Shown here in pieces: positions 1 through 8,790 of a DNA stretch of 63,247 bases. The DNA is taken from positions 1 through 63,247 of the forward strand of contig NZ_JAINWJ010000051.1 in the NCBI RefSeq assembly GCF_021021415.1, read 5' to 3'. Position numbers and translations under genes: made by a program. This stretch comes from Martelella mediterranea. GTDB lineage: Bacteria; Pseudomonadota; Alphaproteobacteria; Rhizobiales; Rhizobiaceae. Numbering within the stretch: position 1 is the first letter of the stretch; each line of letters starts with the position of its first letter. The notes beneath the pieces are model-generated. The model was not told where the DNA came from and ran no database searches. It saw only the letters and a list, made by a program, of their open reading frames with translations.

Positions 1-35
1 AATCCCAGTCCGATTCTGAACGGTAAGAAATTGCT

Positions 36-2090
36 CTAGCGCAAGGCGGCCGCGATATTGCCGCCGTCGACAGTGGTCACGTTGGCGGTAGTGCTTTCCG
101 CGCAGGCGAGGTCGAAGAAGGCGCGGGCCACATCCTCCGCCGTGACTTCGCGGTGCAGCAGGTTGCCGCCCATATAATCCTCAACGGAAAGGCCGCGCGC
201 GGCGGCGCGGCTTTCAATCATGGCGTCATCGAGCAGGCCGGAGCGGATGCGGTCGGCATTGACGGCGTTGGAGCGGATGCCGTCCTTGCCGTGTTCCAGC
301 GCATATTGACGCGACAGGAAAAGGGTTGCCGCCTTGGCAAGCCCGTAGGCGCCGAAATCCGCGCCGGGATTGACGGCCTGCTTGCTGGCGTTGAACAACA
401 GTGCGCCGCCCGTGCCTTGCGCCTGCATGATCCGGACCGCCTCCTGCGCCACGATCTGGTGGGCGAAGAAATTCAGTTCGAAGCTCTTGCGCAGCACCGC
501 ATCGTCAAGGGTTGCGATCGGCCCCTGGAAGGCCGCGCCGGCATTGGACACCACGATATCGACGCCGCCGAAACGTGACACGGCCGCCGCAAAGCCGGCC
601 TTGACCGAAGCGCGATCGGTGACGTCCATCGCCACGCCGATCGCGCTATTGCCGGCCGCGCGCGCCACTTCTTCGGCGCGCCCGCCGTCGAGATCGGCAA
701 TCACCACATGAGCACCCTCGGCGGCGAACAGCCGGGCGACCGCCGCACCGATCGCGCCGCCGCCGCCGGTGACCAGCGCCACTTGGCCGGAGAGCGGTTT
801 CGGCTTGTTGCCGGCCAGTTTTGCCTGCTCCAGCGACCAGTATTCCAGATCGAACAGATCCTGGCGACTGACTGGCTCGAACCGCCCGACCATTTCCGCG
901 TCGCGCGCCGCCTCGATCCACATCTCACCGAGATCGGCGGCGATCTTCGCCTCCTTGGCGCTGCGCCCGTGCCCGAAGAGGCCGACACCCGGCACCAGGG
1001 TGAGGCGCGGCATGGCGTCGAGCATAGTCCGGTCAACATCGTCGCGGTCGTTGTTCTCGTTGAAGTAGCGCGTATAGGCCTCGGCATAGCGGTCCACCGC
1101 CGCAGTCGTGGCGGCGGCAAAGCCAGAGAGATCATCCGCGCGCGGGGCGGGCAGCACCATCGGCCCGGTCTTGATCCGGATCGAGAGGTCCGGCGTGGAG
1201 ACGCCGCGTTCGGCCATATCGGCGAGTTCGCCGGCGTTGACGAAGTCCATGATCGCGGGCAAGGTCCGGAAATCATTGACCATCCGTCCGAAACGCTTGC
1301 CCTTCTGCCTGATCGCCACCGCCCCGCGCAGGATCGGCGCAATCATGTCTGCGCTTGCGATGCCGTCCGGCAGGCTAACGGGGTGGAAGGCCGGTCTGCC
1401 CTCGCGCCGGACATAGTCTTCCGCGCGCGAGACATAGTCGATCATCAGGTCATAGGCCTCCTTCGCGGTCTCGGCGAAGGTGAAGATGCCGTGCTTGTCG
1501 AGGATCAGCGCCTCGGCGTCCGGCTTTGCCTCGAACGCCTCGGCGGAGGCCTTGGCGAGCGCGAAGCCAGGCATGATGTAGGGCACGAAGGCAAACCGGT
1601 CGCCGAAAGCCGCATTCGCAAGGCGACGGCTTTCGGCCTGATCGACGATTGCCAGCACCGCTGTGGAATGGGTGTGGTTGACGAATTTCTGCGGCAGGAA
1701 GGCGTGTAGCAGGGTTTCGACCGAGGGATTGGGTGAGGCTGGGTCGATCAGATTGGCGCGCTGGAGCGTGACCATGTCCTCGTCCGACAGCTTGTCGAAG
1801 GCCCGCGCCTTCCGCAGTGGGCGAAGCTTGACGGCCGGCAGCCCCGCCGGCTCAATGGTCGCCATGTCCCAACCGCTGCCCTTGACGCAAAGCACGTCGA
1901 AACGTTCGCCGACGAGGTCGCTCGCTTCAGTCTTGACCGAGGTATTGCCGCCGCCATGGAGCACCAGCCGAGATTCCCCGCCGAGAAGACGTGTCGTGTA
2001 GGTGCAAAGCGCGAGGTCCTCATTGACGCCGTTTGCGCCATAGCGTTCAACCGCCGCCTTGGCCGCGGCATCGTTCCAGAGATTTTCCAT
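36..2090 (-). CDS. Bifunctional class II aldolase / short-chain dehydrogenase (RhaD-like fusion)
   Basis: This 684-residue protein fuses two enzymes. Residues about 25-270 are a class II (zinc) aldolase domain with GNTS near residue 48, the zinc motif NHTH at 138-141 and a further His near 200. Residues about 435-684 are a short-chain dehydrogenase with a TGGGGAIG nucleotide loop and a Ser...YGLAK active site. The length and order match the rhamnulose-1-phosphate aldolase/lactaldehyde dehydrogenase fusion family. Family knowledge predicts retro-aldol cleavage of a ketose-1-phosphate to DHAP plus an aldehyde, which the SDR then oxidises. No rhamnose isomerase or kinase is nearby, and an MtnK/MtnA pair is. 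I therefore infer the substrate is a 5-modified ribulose-1-phosphate, not rhamnulose-1-phosphate. It lies last in the minus-strand operon, 62 bp after the regulator gene. Confidence 0.85.
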   Translation of the reverse strand: MENLWNDAAAKAAVERYGANGVNEDLALCTYTTRLLGGESRLVLHGGGNTSVKTEASDLVGERFDVLCVKGSGWDMATIEPAGLPAVKLRPLRKARAFDKLSDEDMVTLQRANLIDPASPNPSVETLLHAFLPQKFVNHTHSTAVLAIVDQAESRRLANAAFGDRFAFVPYIMPGFALAKASAEAFEAKPDAEALILDKHGIFTFAETAKEAYDLMIDYVSRAEDYVRREGRPAFHPVSLPDGIASADMIAPILRGAVAIRQKGKRFGRMVNDFRTLPAIMDFVNAGELADMAERGVSTPDLSIRIKTGPMVLPAPRADDLSGFAAATTAAVDRYAEAYTRYFNENNDRDDVDRTMLDAMPRLTLVPGVGLFGHGRSAKEAKIAADLGEMWIEAARDAEMVGRFEPVSRQDLFDLEYWSLEQAKLAGNKPKPLSGQVALVTGGGGAIGAAVARLFAAEGAHVVIADLDGGRAEEVARAAGNSAIGVAMDVTDRASVKAGFAAAVSRFGGVDIVVSNAGAAFQGPIATLDDAVLRKSFELNFFAHQIVAQEAVRIMQAQGTGGALLFNASKQAVNPGADFGAYGLAKAATLFLSRQYALEHGKDGIRSNAVNADRIRSGLLDDAMIESRAAARGLSVEDYMGGNLLHREVTAEDVARAFFDLACAESTTANVTTVDGGNIAAALR

Positions 2091-2152
2091 CGGTCATCCT
2101 CCCTGGGGCCGTTTGACCCCGGTCTTTACAAATGTGTATCCAGTGACGGCGT

Positions 2153-3100
2153 TCAGGCTTTCCAGGCATCCATGAGCTGTTCGCCCATGGACCGTGTCAC
2201 CACGAGGTGGGACACGAAGCCGCCCCTGAGCGCCGCCTTCAGCGCCTCGAATTTCTCTGCTTCCTGCACCACCATCAGCCGCTTGGGAATCTGGCGCACC
2301 GTGTCGAGATCGGCGGATATGCAGCGGCGATTATGCTCGCAATCCATGATCGCGCCGTCGCGGTCGATCACCTGTCCGGCAATCACGCCGGCCGCGCCCT
2401 GTTCACCAAGCGCCTCGATCGCTTCCGCCGACAGCGCACCGCATTTCACCAGATGGCTGTCCGGTGCTATCCCGCCGACGGAGTACAGCACCAGATCGCA
2501 CTCGCCGATCATCGCCATCTGCTGATGGATGATTTCCTCATTGCGCAGCTGGGCGCAGAGCGCCTCGGTGCTCAGCACCAGCGGCGCGTAGAAGTTGATG
2601 CCCTCGGCATTCAGCCGACGGGCGATTTCGGTGGTACACTGGTCCGGGCGGTAGTTATACGGCGCGCCGAGATTGCCGCAGAGCTGGATCACGGTGACGC
2701 CCTGCAGATCGGCGAACGGCATGGCGTCGGCGATGTGATAGACGGTCCGCCCCCAGGCAACGCCAACCTTGTCGCCCTTGTTGATCAGCCCCTGGAACAC
2801 CGCTGCGGCCACGACCGGCATTTCGGTCTCCGGGTCGAGCGCCTGACGGTCCTCGGGCACGATCCAGACCGCGTCCATCCCCAACGCATCCTCCATCTCC
2901 CGCGCCAGAACATCATCGGCGAAAAGCTCGGTCGAGGTGGAGATGGTGACGATGCCCATTTCGCGGGCACGACGCAGATACATGGCGACCGAGGCGCGCG
3001 ATATGTCGAGCTGTTTTGCCACCTCATCCTGGCGCAGGCCATGGGTGTAATAGAGCCAGGCGGCTTTGTGGAGAATGCGGTCGCTCGGTCGGATCAGCAT
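2153..3100 (-). CDS. SorC/DeoR-family sugar-binding transcriptional regulator
   Basis: A 315-residue protein with an N-terminal helix-turn-helix at about residues 20-50 (RQDEVAKQLDISRASVAMYL) and a C-terminal sugar-phosphate-sensing domain of the SorC type. That family senses phosphorylated sugars, so the likely inducer is a sugar phosphate made by the kinase or isomerase of this locus. It lies inside the catabolic operon, 88 bp downstream of the RuBisCO-like gene. The inverted repeats between mtnK and the ABC transporter genes are its most likely operator. Confidence 0.85.
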   Translation of the reverse strand: MLIRPSDRILHKAAWLYYTHGLRQDEVAKQLDISRASVAMYLRRAREMGIVTISTSTELFADDVLAREMEDALGMDAVWIVPEDRQALDPETEMPVVAAAVFQGLINKGDKVGVAWGRTVYHIADAMPFADLQGVTVIQLCGNLGAPYNYRPDQCTTEIARRLNAEGINFYAPLVLSTEALCAQLRNEEIIHQQMAMIGECDLVLYSVGGIAPDSHLVKCGALSAEAIEALGEQGAAGVIAGQVIDRDGAIMDCEHNRRCISADLDTVRQIPKRLMVVQEAEKFEALKAALRGGFVSHLVVTRSMGEQLMDAWKA

Positions 3101-3120
3101 GAGTATCTCATCGTGGTCTG

Positions 3121-3135
3121 GACATTATCCATGTC
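3121..3135. promoter_or_regulatory. Short inverted repeat upstream of the SorC-type regulator gene
   Basis: GACAT and ATGTC arms separated by 5 bp lie about 20 bp upstream of the regulator start. The arms share the GACAT/ATGTC core of the larger repeats at 8695-8748, so this could be an autoregulatory site. It is short enough to be chance. Confidence 0.25.
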
Positions 3136-3188
3136 GGGTGAAAAAAGTGAATTTGCCCGCTTCGCTTCCGCGCCGCAAGAAGAGCCTC

Positions 3189-4304
3189 CTACCCCGCCCT
3201 GACCGTTTCGCCGAGGCGTCTGCAAGCATCCACCAGTGTTTCCCGTTCGCGGATCAGCGCCCCGCCGATCAGATAGATGACGTCCCGCCCGTAGGCCGCC
3301 CGCATTTCCGGAACGCGTTCGAATGTCATGCCGCCGCCGGGCGCGGGCAGGATCGATTTCAGTGTCGAAAACTCCTGCGCGCAGCCATCGACAATCGACA
3401 GGCATTCCTCCCGCGAAAAGCCGAAACGGCCGCCGAAATTGGGGTAGACCGCAGCATCCACGCCCATCAGGCGCTGCAGCGTTCCGTAATAGAAGCGGTG
3501 GGAAAAGCCGCAATCGCCGCCCACCACATTGGCGCCGGAAAAGGCCGGGTGCGAGATCACCGGCAGGCCGAAATCAGGGTCTTCCGCCAATTGCAGCGCG
3601 ACATCGTAGCCCGCGAGCGCCGGGGCGAGCATCACGCCGCCGGCACCCTTTTCCTTCGCCTCGTAGGCGCGCTCGATTGTCTGGCCGCGCTGCGCGGTGA
3701 TGTTGGGAATGAACCGGGTGTTGAAGCCGGTTTTGGCGTTGGCCTCGCCGATTGCCTCGACGCAGGCAGCAAGCCGTTCGGAAAAGGGCGAGGTCTTCTG
3801 GTCCACAAGCCCGTGATCGTCCTTGACGAAATCCATGCCGCCGCACGCGAAATCGCCTGCAAGCCGGGCGAGCTCCGACGTGGAGAGGCCGACCGGCTTG
3901 ATCGCAGACATCAACAGCGGGCCGCCGGAAACGCCTGCCAGCTGGTAAAGCCCGTCGCGCCCGAAACGCGGACCCGGCGTGATCGCGTCAAGCCCGGCGC
4001 AGGGCTTCATCCAGACAAGGCGGGTTTTCGACAGGATCGAGGAATTGCCGAACAGCACGTTCAGAAGCTGAAGAAAATCGCCGCCGACATCATCGAAACT
4101 GTAGGAAATCTCGGCAACATAACCGCCGTCGGTTGCCTCAAGCGCTTCCAGCCGACCGAGGATTTCATCCTCGACATAGCCGGCGGGCACGATATCCCGC
4201 GGGATCTCGACGGTCTGCTCGACCGTGATGTTGAGCGCGCGCTGTTTCGCGGTCTCGTAGTCAGCATCAGAAATCAGATAGCCCGCCGAAAACCGGTTCG
4301 CCAT
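3189..4304 (-). CDS. RuBisCO-like protein (form IV, RuBisCO large-subunit family)
   Basis: A 371-residue member of the RuBisCO large-chain superfamily, shorter than true RuBisCO (about 470). The equivalent of RuBisCO Lys175 is in SAIKP (K136). The carbamate-lysine motif reads K161-D162-D163-H164, so the metal-ligand Glu204 of RuBisCO is His. The region where loop 6 would carry Lys334 reads NFGGRF with no lysine. It should therefore not fix CO2. Known RLPs are enolases, the 5-methylthioribulose-1-P isomerase of Rhodospirillum, or the oxo-isoapionate-phosphate decarboxylases of apiose catabolism. Its neighbours are mtnA and mtnK, so I infer a 5-modified ribulose-1-phosphate substrate. Start and the upstream transketolase stop overlap (TGATG), indicating translational coupling. 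Confidence 0.85.
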   Translation of the reverse strand: MANRFSAGYLISDADYETAKQRALNITVEQTVEIPRDIVPAGYVEDEILGRLEALEATDGGYVAEISYSFDDVGGDFLQLLNVLFGNSSILSKTRLVWMKPCAGLDAITPGPRFGRDGLYQLAGVSGGPLLMSAIKPVGLSTSELARLAGDFACGGMDFVKDDHGLVDQKTSPFSERLAACVEAIGEANAKTGFNTRFIPNITAQRGQTIERAYEAKEKGAGGVMLAPALAGYDVALQLAEDPDFGLPVISHPAFSGANVVGGDCGFSHRFYYGTLQRLMGVDAAVYPNFGGRFGFSREECLSIVDGCAQEFSTLKSILPAPGGGMTFERVPEMRAAYGRDVIYLIGGALIRERETLVDACRRLGETVRAG

Positions 4305-5305
4305 CAGAGCGCCTCCGCCTTTTCGGCCGAATGGACCGCGTCAAGGCGCACCGCCTCAAGCGCATCGTCGGTGATGTCGAGCTCGTGGTCGAGCACATCC
4401 TCGATCGCGCGGACCAGGGCAATGGCGTCCAGCCCGTACTTTTTCATCAGATAGGGCTTGGAAGCGCCATGGGCGAAGGTATCGTTCAGGCCGAGGCGAC
4501 GAAGCTTCACGCCAAGCCCTTCCTCCGCGATGATCTCTGCCGCGATCGTGCCGAGACCGCCGGTGATGATATGATTTTCGAGCGTGACCACGCCCTTCTT
4601 GCCGCGTGCGGCCTCGATGAAGGTGTCGCGTTCGAAAGGCTTCAGCGTTGAGGCATGGAGGTGATGGACGCCAACGCCCTTTCCCGATAGCGCTGCCGTG
4701 GCGCGCAGAGCCTCCTCGGTGCACACGCCGGATGTCAGCACGAGCACATCGTCACCCTTGCTGAGCGTACGGAGCTTGTTGAACGCAAACGGGGTCGCAA
4801 ACAGCCGCGGCACCTGGCCGCGCAGCACCCGCACATAGACCGGGCCGTCAATGCTGTCGGCAACTTCGAGAATGGTTTCAACCTCGGTCGCGTCGCCGGC
4901 TTCCAGCACCGTCATGTTGGGGATGGCACGCATCACGGCGATATCCTCGATTGCCTGATGGGTGATGCCGCCAGGGGTGGTAATGCCGGGCAGAAAGCCC
5001 ATCATCCGCACCTTGCGGTTGGAATAGGCGATCGAGTTGATGAGCTGGTCATAGGGGCGGCGATAGAGGAACACCGCAAAGGTGTGGATAAAGGGCCGGT
5101 AGCCCTGCATGGCCAGCCCGCCGGCGAAGGAAAGCATGTTCTGCTCGGCCATGCCCATGGACAGGAACTGTTCGGGATGGCGGTCGCGAAAGCCGTCGAC
5201 CTCGCAGGACGAGGTGAGGTCGGCCGAAAGGCACATCACCTCGGGCCGCGCGGTCGCGAAGGTTTCGAACGCCGTGGCGTAGGGTCTGTTGACGATGTCC
5301 ACCAT
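4304..5305 (-). CDS. Transketolase, C-terminal subunit (split transketolase)
   Basis: A 333-residue protein equivalent to the pyrimidine-binding and C-terminal domains of transketolase or DXP synthase. The conserved catalytic Glu lies in MGMAEQNML near residue 55, followed by the expected glycine-rich and aromatic stretch. It needs the N-terminal subunit encoded 2 bp upstream for ThDP binding. Split transketolases occur in specialised sugar pathways, for example apulose-4-phosphate transketolase. Here the likely donor is the ketose phosphate made by the RuBisCO-like protein; this is inference. Confidence 0.88.
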   Translation of the reverse strand: MVDIVNRPYATAFETFATARPEVMCLSADLTSSCEVDGFRDRHPEQFLSMGMAEQNMLSFAGGLAMQGYRPFIHTFAVFLYRRPYDQLINSIAYSNRKVRMMGFLPGITTPGGITHQAIEDIAVMRAIPNMTVLEAGDATEVETILEVADSIDGPVYVRVLRGQVPRLFATPFAFNKLRTLSKGDDVLVLTSGVCTEEALRATAALSGKGVGVHHLHASTLKPFERDTFIEAARGKKGVVTLENHIITGGLGTIAAEIIAEEGLGVKLRRLGLNDTFAHGASKPYLMKKYGLDAIALVRAIEDVLDHELDITDDALEAVRLDAVHSAEKAEAL

Positions 5306-5307
5306 GA

Positions 5308-6243
5308 TCAGGCCTCTTCGATTTCATTGAGGTCAACGCCAAGCTCGACCGCCAGCGCGTCGCGCATCTCGATGCGCTCGTCTGCGCTCTTGAAGCGCAC
5401 GTAATGCAGGCGCGGGAAGCGTTTCTTCAGGAAGTCCATGCCCTGGAAAGGCGAGGTATTGGCAAGGATCACCAGCGGCTTTCCGGCCTCCGCGCTGTCG
5501 GCGGCCTTGCGCATCGCCTCAAGATCATGCCCGTCGATCGAGCGGCAGGTCGCGCCGAAGGCGGCAATCCGTTCCGGCAGGTCGTAGAGTTCTTGCACCG
5601 ATGACATGGCCCCGTCGCATTGCTGACGGTTGACGTCGACGATGACGCGGATGTTGTCGATCTCGTGGTGGCGCATGGCGGAGATGCACTCCCAGGTCTG
5701 GCCTTCCTGGAACTCGCCGTCGGACATATAGACCCAGACCTTGCCCTTCTCGCCCGCGCGCTTGCGGGCGAAGGCGACGCCGGAGGCCATGGAAAGCCCC
5801 TGCGCCAGCGAGCCGGTGGTGACCTCCATGCCGGGGCTGTGCTCGGCCCCGATCATCTCCACCGAGCCGCCATCCTTGTTGAAGTGGTCGAGCGCGTTCT
5901 CGTCCATCCGACCGACCTCGATCAGCGCCGAATAGATCACCAGCGCATAATGGGCGGGCGAGACGAAGAAGCGGTCATAGTCCGGCGCGAACGGGCCGTG
6001 ATAGCCCGCGCCCGTGAAGGCATCCGGGTTGTGGGCCGACGGCACGCCGGCGAAGGGCTTGGGAACCGACGGCAGGGTCGGCGCGCCGAGATGCAGCGCC
6101 TCGTTATAAAGAAAGGCGAGGCTTTCGGCCGCAGAACAGGCCTGGCTCAGATAGCCGCCATTATTGCGCATCGTATGCAGGAACACCCGCTTGCGGATGC
6201 CGTGCGCGATATCCTCGGTGGTTTTTTCGTTGGTCAGGGACAT
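5308..6243 (-). CDS. Transketolase, N-terminal subunit (split transketolase)
   Basis: A 311-residue ThDP-binding subunit. The cofactor motif reads SDGEFQEGQTWEC followed by IVDVNRQQ, a variant of the GDG...NN motif. HSPGM...GSLAQGLSMASG is the usual transketolase stretch. An in-frame start exists at 6300, but it would overlap mtnA by about 50 bp. I chose ATG at 6243, 4 bp after the mtnA stop. It pairs with the downstream C-terminal half. Confidence 0.88.
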   Translation of the reverse strand: MSLTNEKTTEDIAHGIRKRVFLHTMRNNGGYLSQACSAAESLAFLYNEALHLGAPTLPSVPKPFAGVPSAHNPDAFTGAGYHGPFAPDYDRFFVSPAHYALVIYSALIEVGRMDENALDHFNKDGGSVEMIGAEHSPGMEVTTGSLAQGLSMASGVAFARKRAGEKGKVWVYMSDGEFQEGQTWECISAMRHHEIDNIRVIVDVNRQQCDGAMSSVQELYDLPERIAAFGATCRSIDGHDLEAMRKAADSAEAGKPLVILANTSPFQGMDFLKKRFPRLHYVRFKSADERIEMRDALAVELGVDLNEIEEA

Positions 6244-6247
6244 GGGA

Positions 6248-7342
6248 TCAGTTCTCTTGTTCAAAGAGGCGCGCAAGGCCTGAGGCCGATGCCTCCGCAA
6301 CGCCGCGTTCGGTGATCAGGCCGGTGACGAGGCGGGCGGGGGTGACGTCGAAGGCGGGGTTTCGGGCGGGCGTGCCTTTCGGCGATACGCGCACCGAGAT
6401 GATTTCGCCCGCCGCGTTTTCGCCCTGGACGAAGCTCACCTCGTCGCTGCTGCGCTCCTCGATCGGAATTTCGGCGACGCCGTCATTCACCGTCCAGTCG
6501 ATCGTGGGCGAGGGCAAGGCGACATAGAACGGCACGCCGTTATCCTTCGCCGCCAGCGCCTTCAGATAGGTGCCGATCTTGTTGCAGACATCGCCCGAGG
6601 CTGTAGTGCGGTCGGTGCCGACAATCACCATGTCGATCTCGCCATGCTGCATCAGATGGCCGCCCGCATTGTCCACGATCAGGTCATGCGGCACGCCATG
6701 GCCGTCCATTTCCCAGGCGGTGAGATAGGCGCCCTGATTGCGCGGCCGGGTTTCGTCGACGAAGACATGGACCGGAATGCCGGCCTCCATCGCCAGATAG
6801 ATCGGCGCGGTCGCCGTGCCGTAATCGACGGTGGCAAGCCAGCCGGCATTGCAGTGGGTGAGGATGTTGACCGGCTCGCCCGGCTTCTTCTTCGCTGCGA
6901 TCTCCTTGATGATTTCCAGCCCGTGGCGGCCGATCGCGCGGTTCAGCTCCACATCCTCATCGGCGATCTCGGCGGCACGGCGATAGGCTGCCTCCGCGCG
7001 CTCGTCGGTCGCGACGTTCGAGAGCGTGTGCCGCATCTCGTCGAGCGCCCATTTGAGATTGATGGCTGTCGGCCGCGTTGCGTGCAGCTTCTCGGAGGTC
7101 GCATTGAGATTTGCGTCCGAGGGGTCATCCGCCATGGCGATCGCGATGCCATAGGCCGCCGTCACGCCGATCAGAGGCGCGCCGCGCACCCACATGTCGG
7201 CAATCGCCGTGGCGATCTCGTCAACCGTAGACAGGGTTACGACACGGAAATCATGCGGCAGCCAGCGCTGATCGATGATCTCCACGGAACGGCCATCCTC
7301 GTGCGGCCAGATCGTGCGGTAGTGTTTATCGCTAACCTTCAT
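6248..7342 (-). CDS. mtnA: S-methyl-5-thioribose-1-phosphate isomerase-like protein (MtnA)
   Basis: A 364-residue aldose-1-phosphate isomerase of the MtnA/eIF2B-like family. The catalytic Cys lies in THCNAG and the catalytic Asp in [18 protein letters not shown]. MtnA converts 5-methylthioribose-1-phosphate to 5-methylthioribulose-1-phosphate, and homologues also accept 5-deoxyribose-1-phosphate. The start overlaps the mtnK stop by 4 bp (ATGA). None of the later enzymes of the classical methionine-salvage route (mtnB, C, D or W) is present, so the product must leave by another route. Confidence 0.9.
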   Translation of the reverse strand: MKVSDKHYRTIWPHEDGRSVEIIDQRWLPHDFRVVTLSTVDEIATAIADMWVRGAPLIGVTAAYGIAIAMADDPSDANLNATSEKLHATRPTAINLKWALDEMRHTLSNVATDERAEAAYRRAAEIADEDVELNRAIGRHGLEIIKEIAAKKKPGEPVNILTHCNAGWLATVDYGTATAPIYLAMEAGIPVHVFVDETRPRNQGAYLTAWEMDGHGVPHDLIVDNAGGHLMQHGEIDMVIVGTDRTTASGDVCNKIGTYLKALAAKDNGVPFYVALPSPTIDWTVNDGVAEIPIEERSSDEVSFVQGENAAGEIISVRVSPKGTPARNPAFDVTPARLVTGLITERGVAEASASGLARLFEQEN

Positions 7343-8613
7343 GGGGCGCTCTCCTCTTCCAGCCGGCTGGCCAGTCTTTCCAGTGCATCAAGGCTGCTGA
7401 TATGGCGGCGGTTGACCGCGATGTGGCGTCCGAATTCGAGCGCTGCGGTCTCGCACCGCGCCTTTTGTGCGCGGTCCGCAATGGTCTCGAAATCGGCATT
7501 ATGGGCGAGGCCCAGAATACGGCGATGGATTTCCAGCCCGGCAAAGCCCAGCATGTCCTCGAACAGCGCATGCAGGAACCGCTCCAGCGCCTGTTCCGCG
7601 CCGAGCCTATCGCCCTGATCCTCATAGAGCGCGCGCTGGAACAGAATGCCGGTGCGCTCCTCGCGCCACAGCCGCGAAAACTCGTCGCGGAAGACGGTCC
7701 ATGTGCCTGTGATCGTGTCCAGCAGATGACGCCGCATATCCTCGCGCGCGCCGTTCTGTTCGTGACCGCGTTGCGAGAAGAAGCCCATCCAGTAATTGGC
7801 GAGCAGCATGCCGACATCGAAGGCCATCGGGCCGTAATAGGCGAATTCGGGGTCGATCACCCGCGTCTCGTCCTCGGTGACCATGATCGAGCCGGTATGG
7901 AGGTCACCATGCAGCATGGTCTCGGCGCGGGTGACGAAGGCGAGCTTCATTTCCTGCGCCGTCACCTTCAGGTCGCGATCGGCGCGCAGCCTAGCCACGA
8001 TGCCGTCGAGCTCCGGCGTCGTGTGGCTGTTCATCTCGGCGTCGTAATAAGGATCGGTGAAGACCAGCGCCTCGGTGATGTCGCAAAGCGCGTCATTGCC
8101 GGCAAAAAGCGCCATGTCTTTCTTGCGGGCGGCCGCTTCCATGGAAAGGTCGGAGCCGCGGAACAGGGTGCGCGCCATGAACAGGCCGAGATCTTCGGCG
8201 AGCCGGTGCAGTACCTGCCCTTCGATCAGCGCCTTTCTCAGAATGATGTGCGGGCTCAGGAATTCCTGAACTATGATCGCTTGCCGCTCATCGAAATAAA
8301 AGACTTCAGGCACGCTTCCCGGCGCGCGTTCGGCCTGGCGGATGAGGGCGTTATACTCGAAGAAGGAGCGCGTCAGCGGCAGCGGCCAGCCTTCGCCCAC
8401 AAGGCGGACATAGGGCAGCGCCTGCTTGACGATCATGCTTTTGCCGCCGCCCTCGACGATGAAGACGAGGTTCAGATTGCCGTCGCCGACCTCCCGGACC
8501 TGCCAGCCCGAGGGCGGTCCCAGCTTGTCCGTCAGAATTCCGAGTGAACCCAGCCGTGACGGCAGGGTTTCGGGCTCAAGTGCCGCAAAGGCCTCTTCCA
8601 GCGCCATAGACAT
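7339..8613 (-). CDS. mtnK: S-methyl-5-thioribose kinase-like protein (MtnK)
   Basis: A 424-residue protein-kinase-fold sugar kinase of the MtnK type. The catalytic loop is [13 protein letters not shown] and the metal-binding motif [15 protein letters not shown]. The length fits the family (about 400). MtnK phosphorylates C1 of free 5-methylthioribose, which bacteria import or make from MTA with a nucleosidase. It is the first gene of the minus-strand operon and is divergent from a sugar importer, so the free sugar is probably imported and then phosphorylated here. The true substrate may be another 5-modified ribose. Confidence 0.88.
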   Translation of the reverse strand: MSMALEEAFAALEPETLPSRLGSLGILTDKLGPPSGWQVREVGDGNLNLVFIVEGGGKSMIVKQALPYVRLVGEGWPLPLTRSFFEYNALIRQAERAPGSVPEVFYFDERQAIIVQEFLSPHIILRKALIEGQVLHRLAEDLGLFMARTLFRGSDLSMEAAARKKDMALFAGNDALCDITEALVFTDPYYDAEMNSHTTPELDGIVARLRADRDLKVTAQEMKLAFVTRAETMLHGDLHTGSIMVTEDETRVIDPEFAYYGPMAFDVGMLLANYWMGFFSQRGHEQNGAREDMRRHLLDTITGTWTVFRDEFSRLWREERTGILFQRALYEDQGDRLGAEQALERFLHALFEDMLGFAGLEIHRRILGLAHNADFETIADRAQKARCETAALEFGRHIAVNRRHISSLDALERLASRLEEESAP

Positions 8614-8679
8614 CCTCCCAAATGCGCCCCGGCGGTTTGCGCTCGCGGGGCTTTTTCAGCACGGTAGCGCCGCGATCTG

Positions 8680-8748
8680 TCATTTGTCAACACTAATGAC
8701 ATTTGCTATTTTTATTTTCTGGCAAATGTCATTGCTGTTGACATTTGA
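8680..8748. promoter_or_regulatory. Nested inverted repeats in the mtnK / ABC transporter divergent promoter
   Basis: A perfect 12-bp inverted repeat AATGACATTTGC (8695-8706) and GCAAATGTCATT (8722-8733) is separated by 15 bp of AT-rich DNA. A second, imperfect outer pair lies at about 8680-8691 (TCATTTGTCAAC) and 8737-8748 (GTTGACATTTGA). The whole forms a symmetric operator array centred between the two operons, 67-110 bp from either start. It is the most plausible binding site for the SorC/DeoR regulator of the locus. Confidence 0.7.
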
Positions 8749-8790
8749 CGATTTCCGCTTCTAGGATGATGGCGGGAGGAAATGAATTTC

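Noticed and set aside
36..2090. Rhamnose catabolism (RhaD/RhaI/RhaK)
   Set aside because: No rhamnose isomerase, kinase or mutarotase is nearby; the kinase and isomerase present are MtnK and MtnA types.
3189..4304. True CO2-fixing RuBisCO
   Set aside because: The Glu of the KDDE metal motif is His, the loop-6 lysine is absent, the protein is short, and there is no small subunit or phosphoribulokinase.
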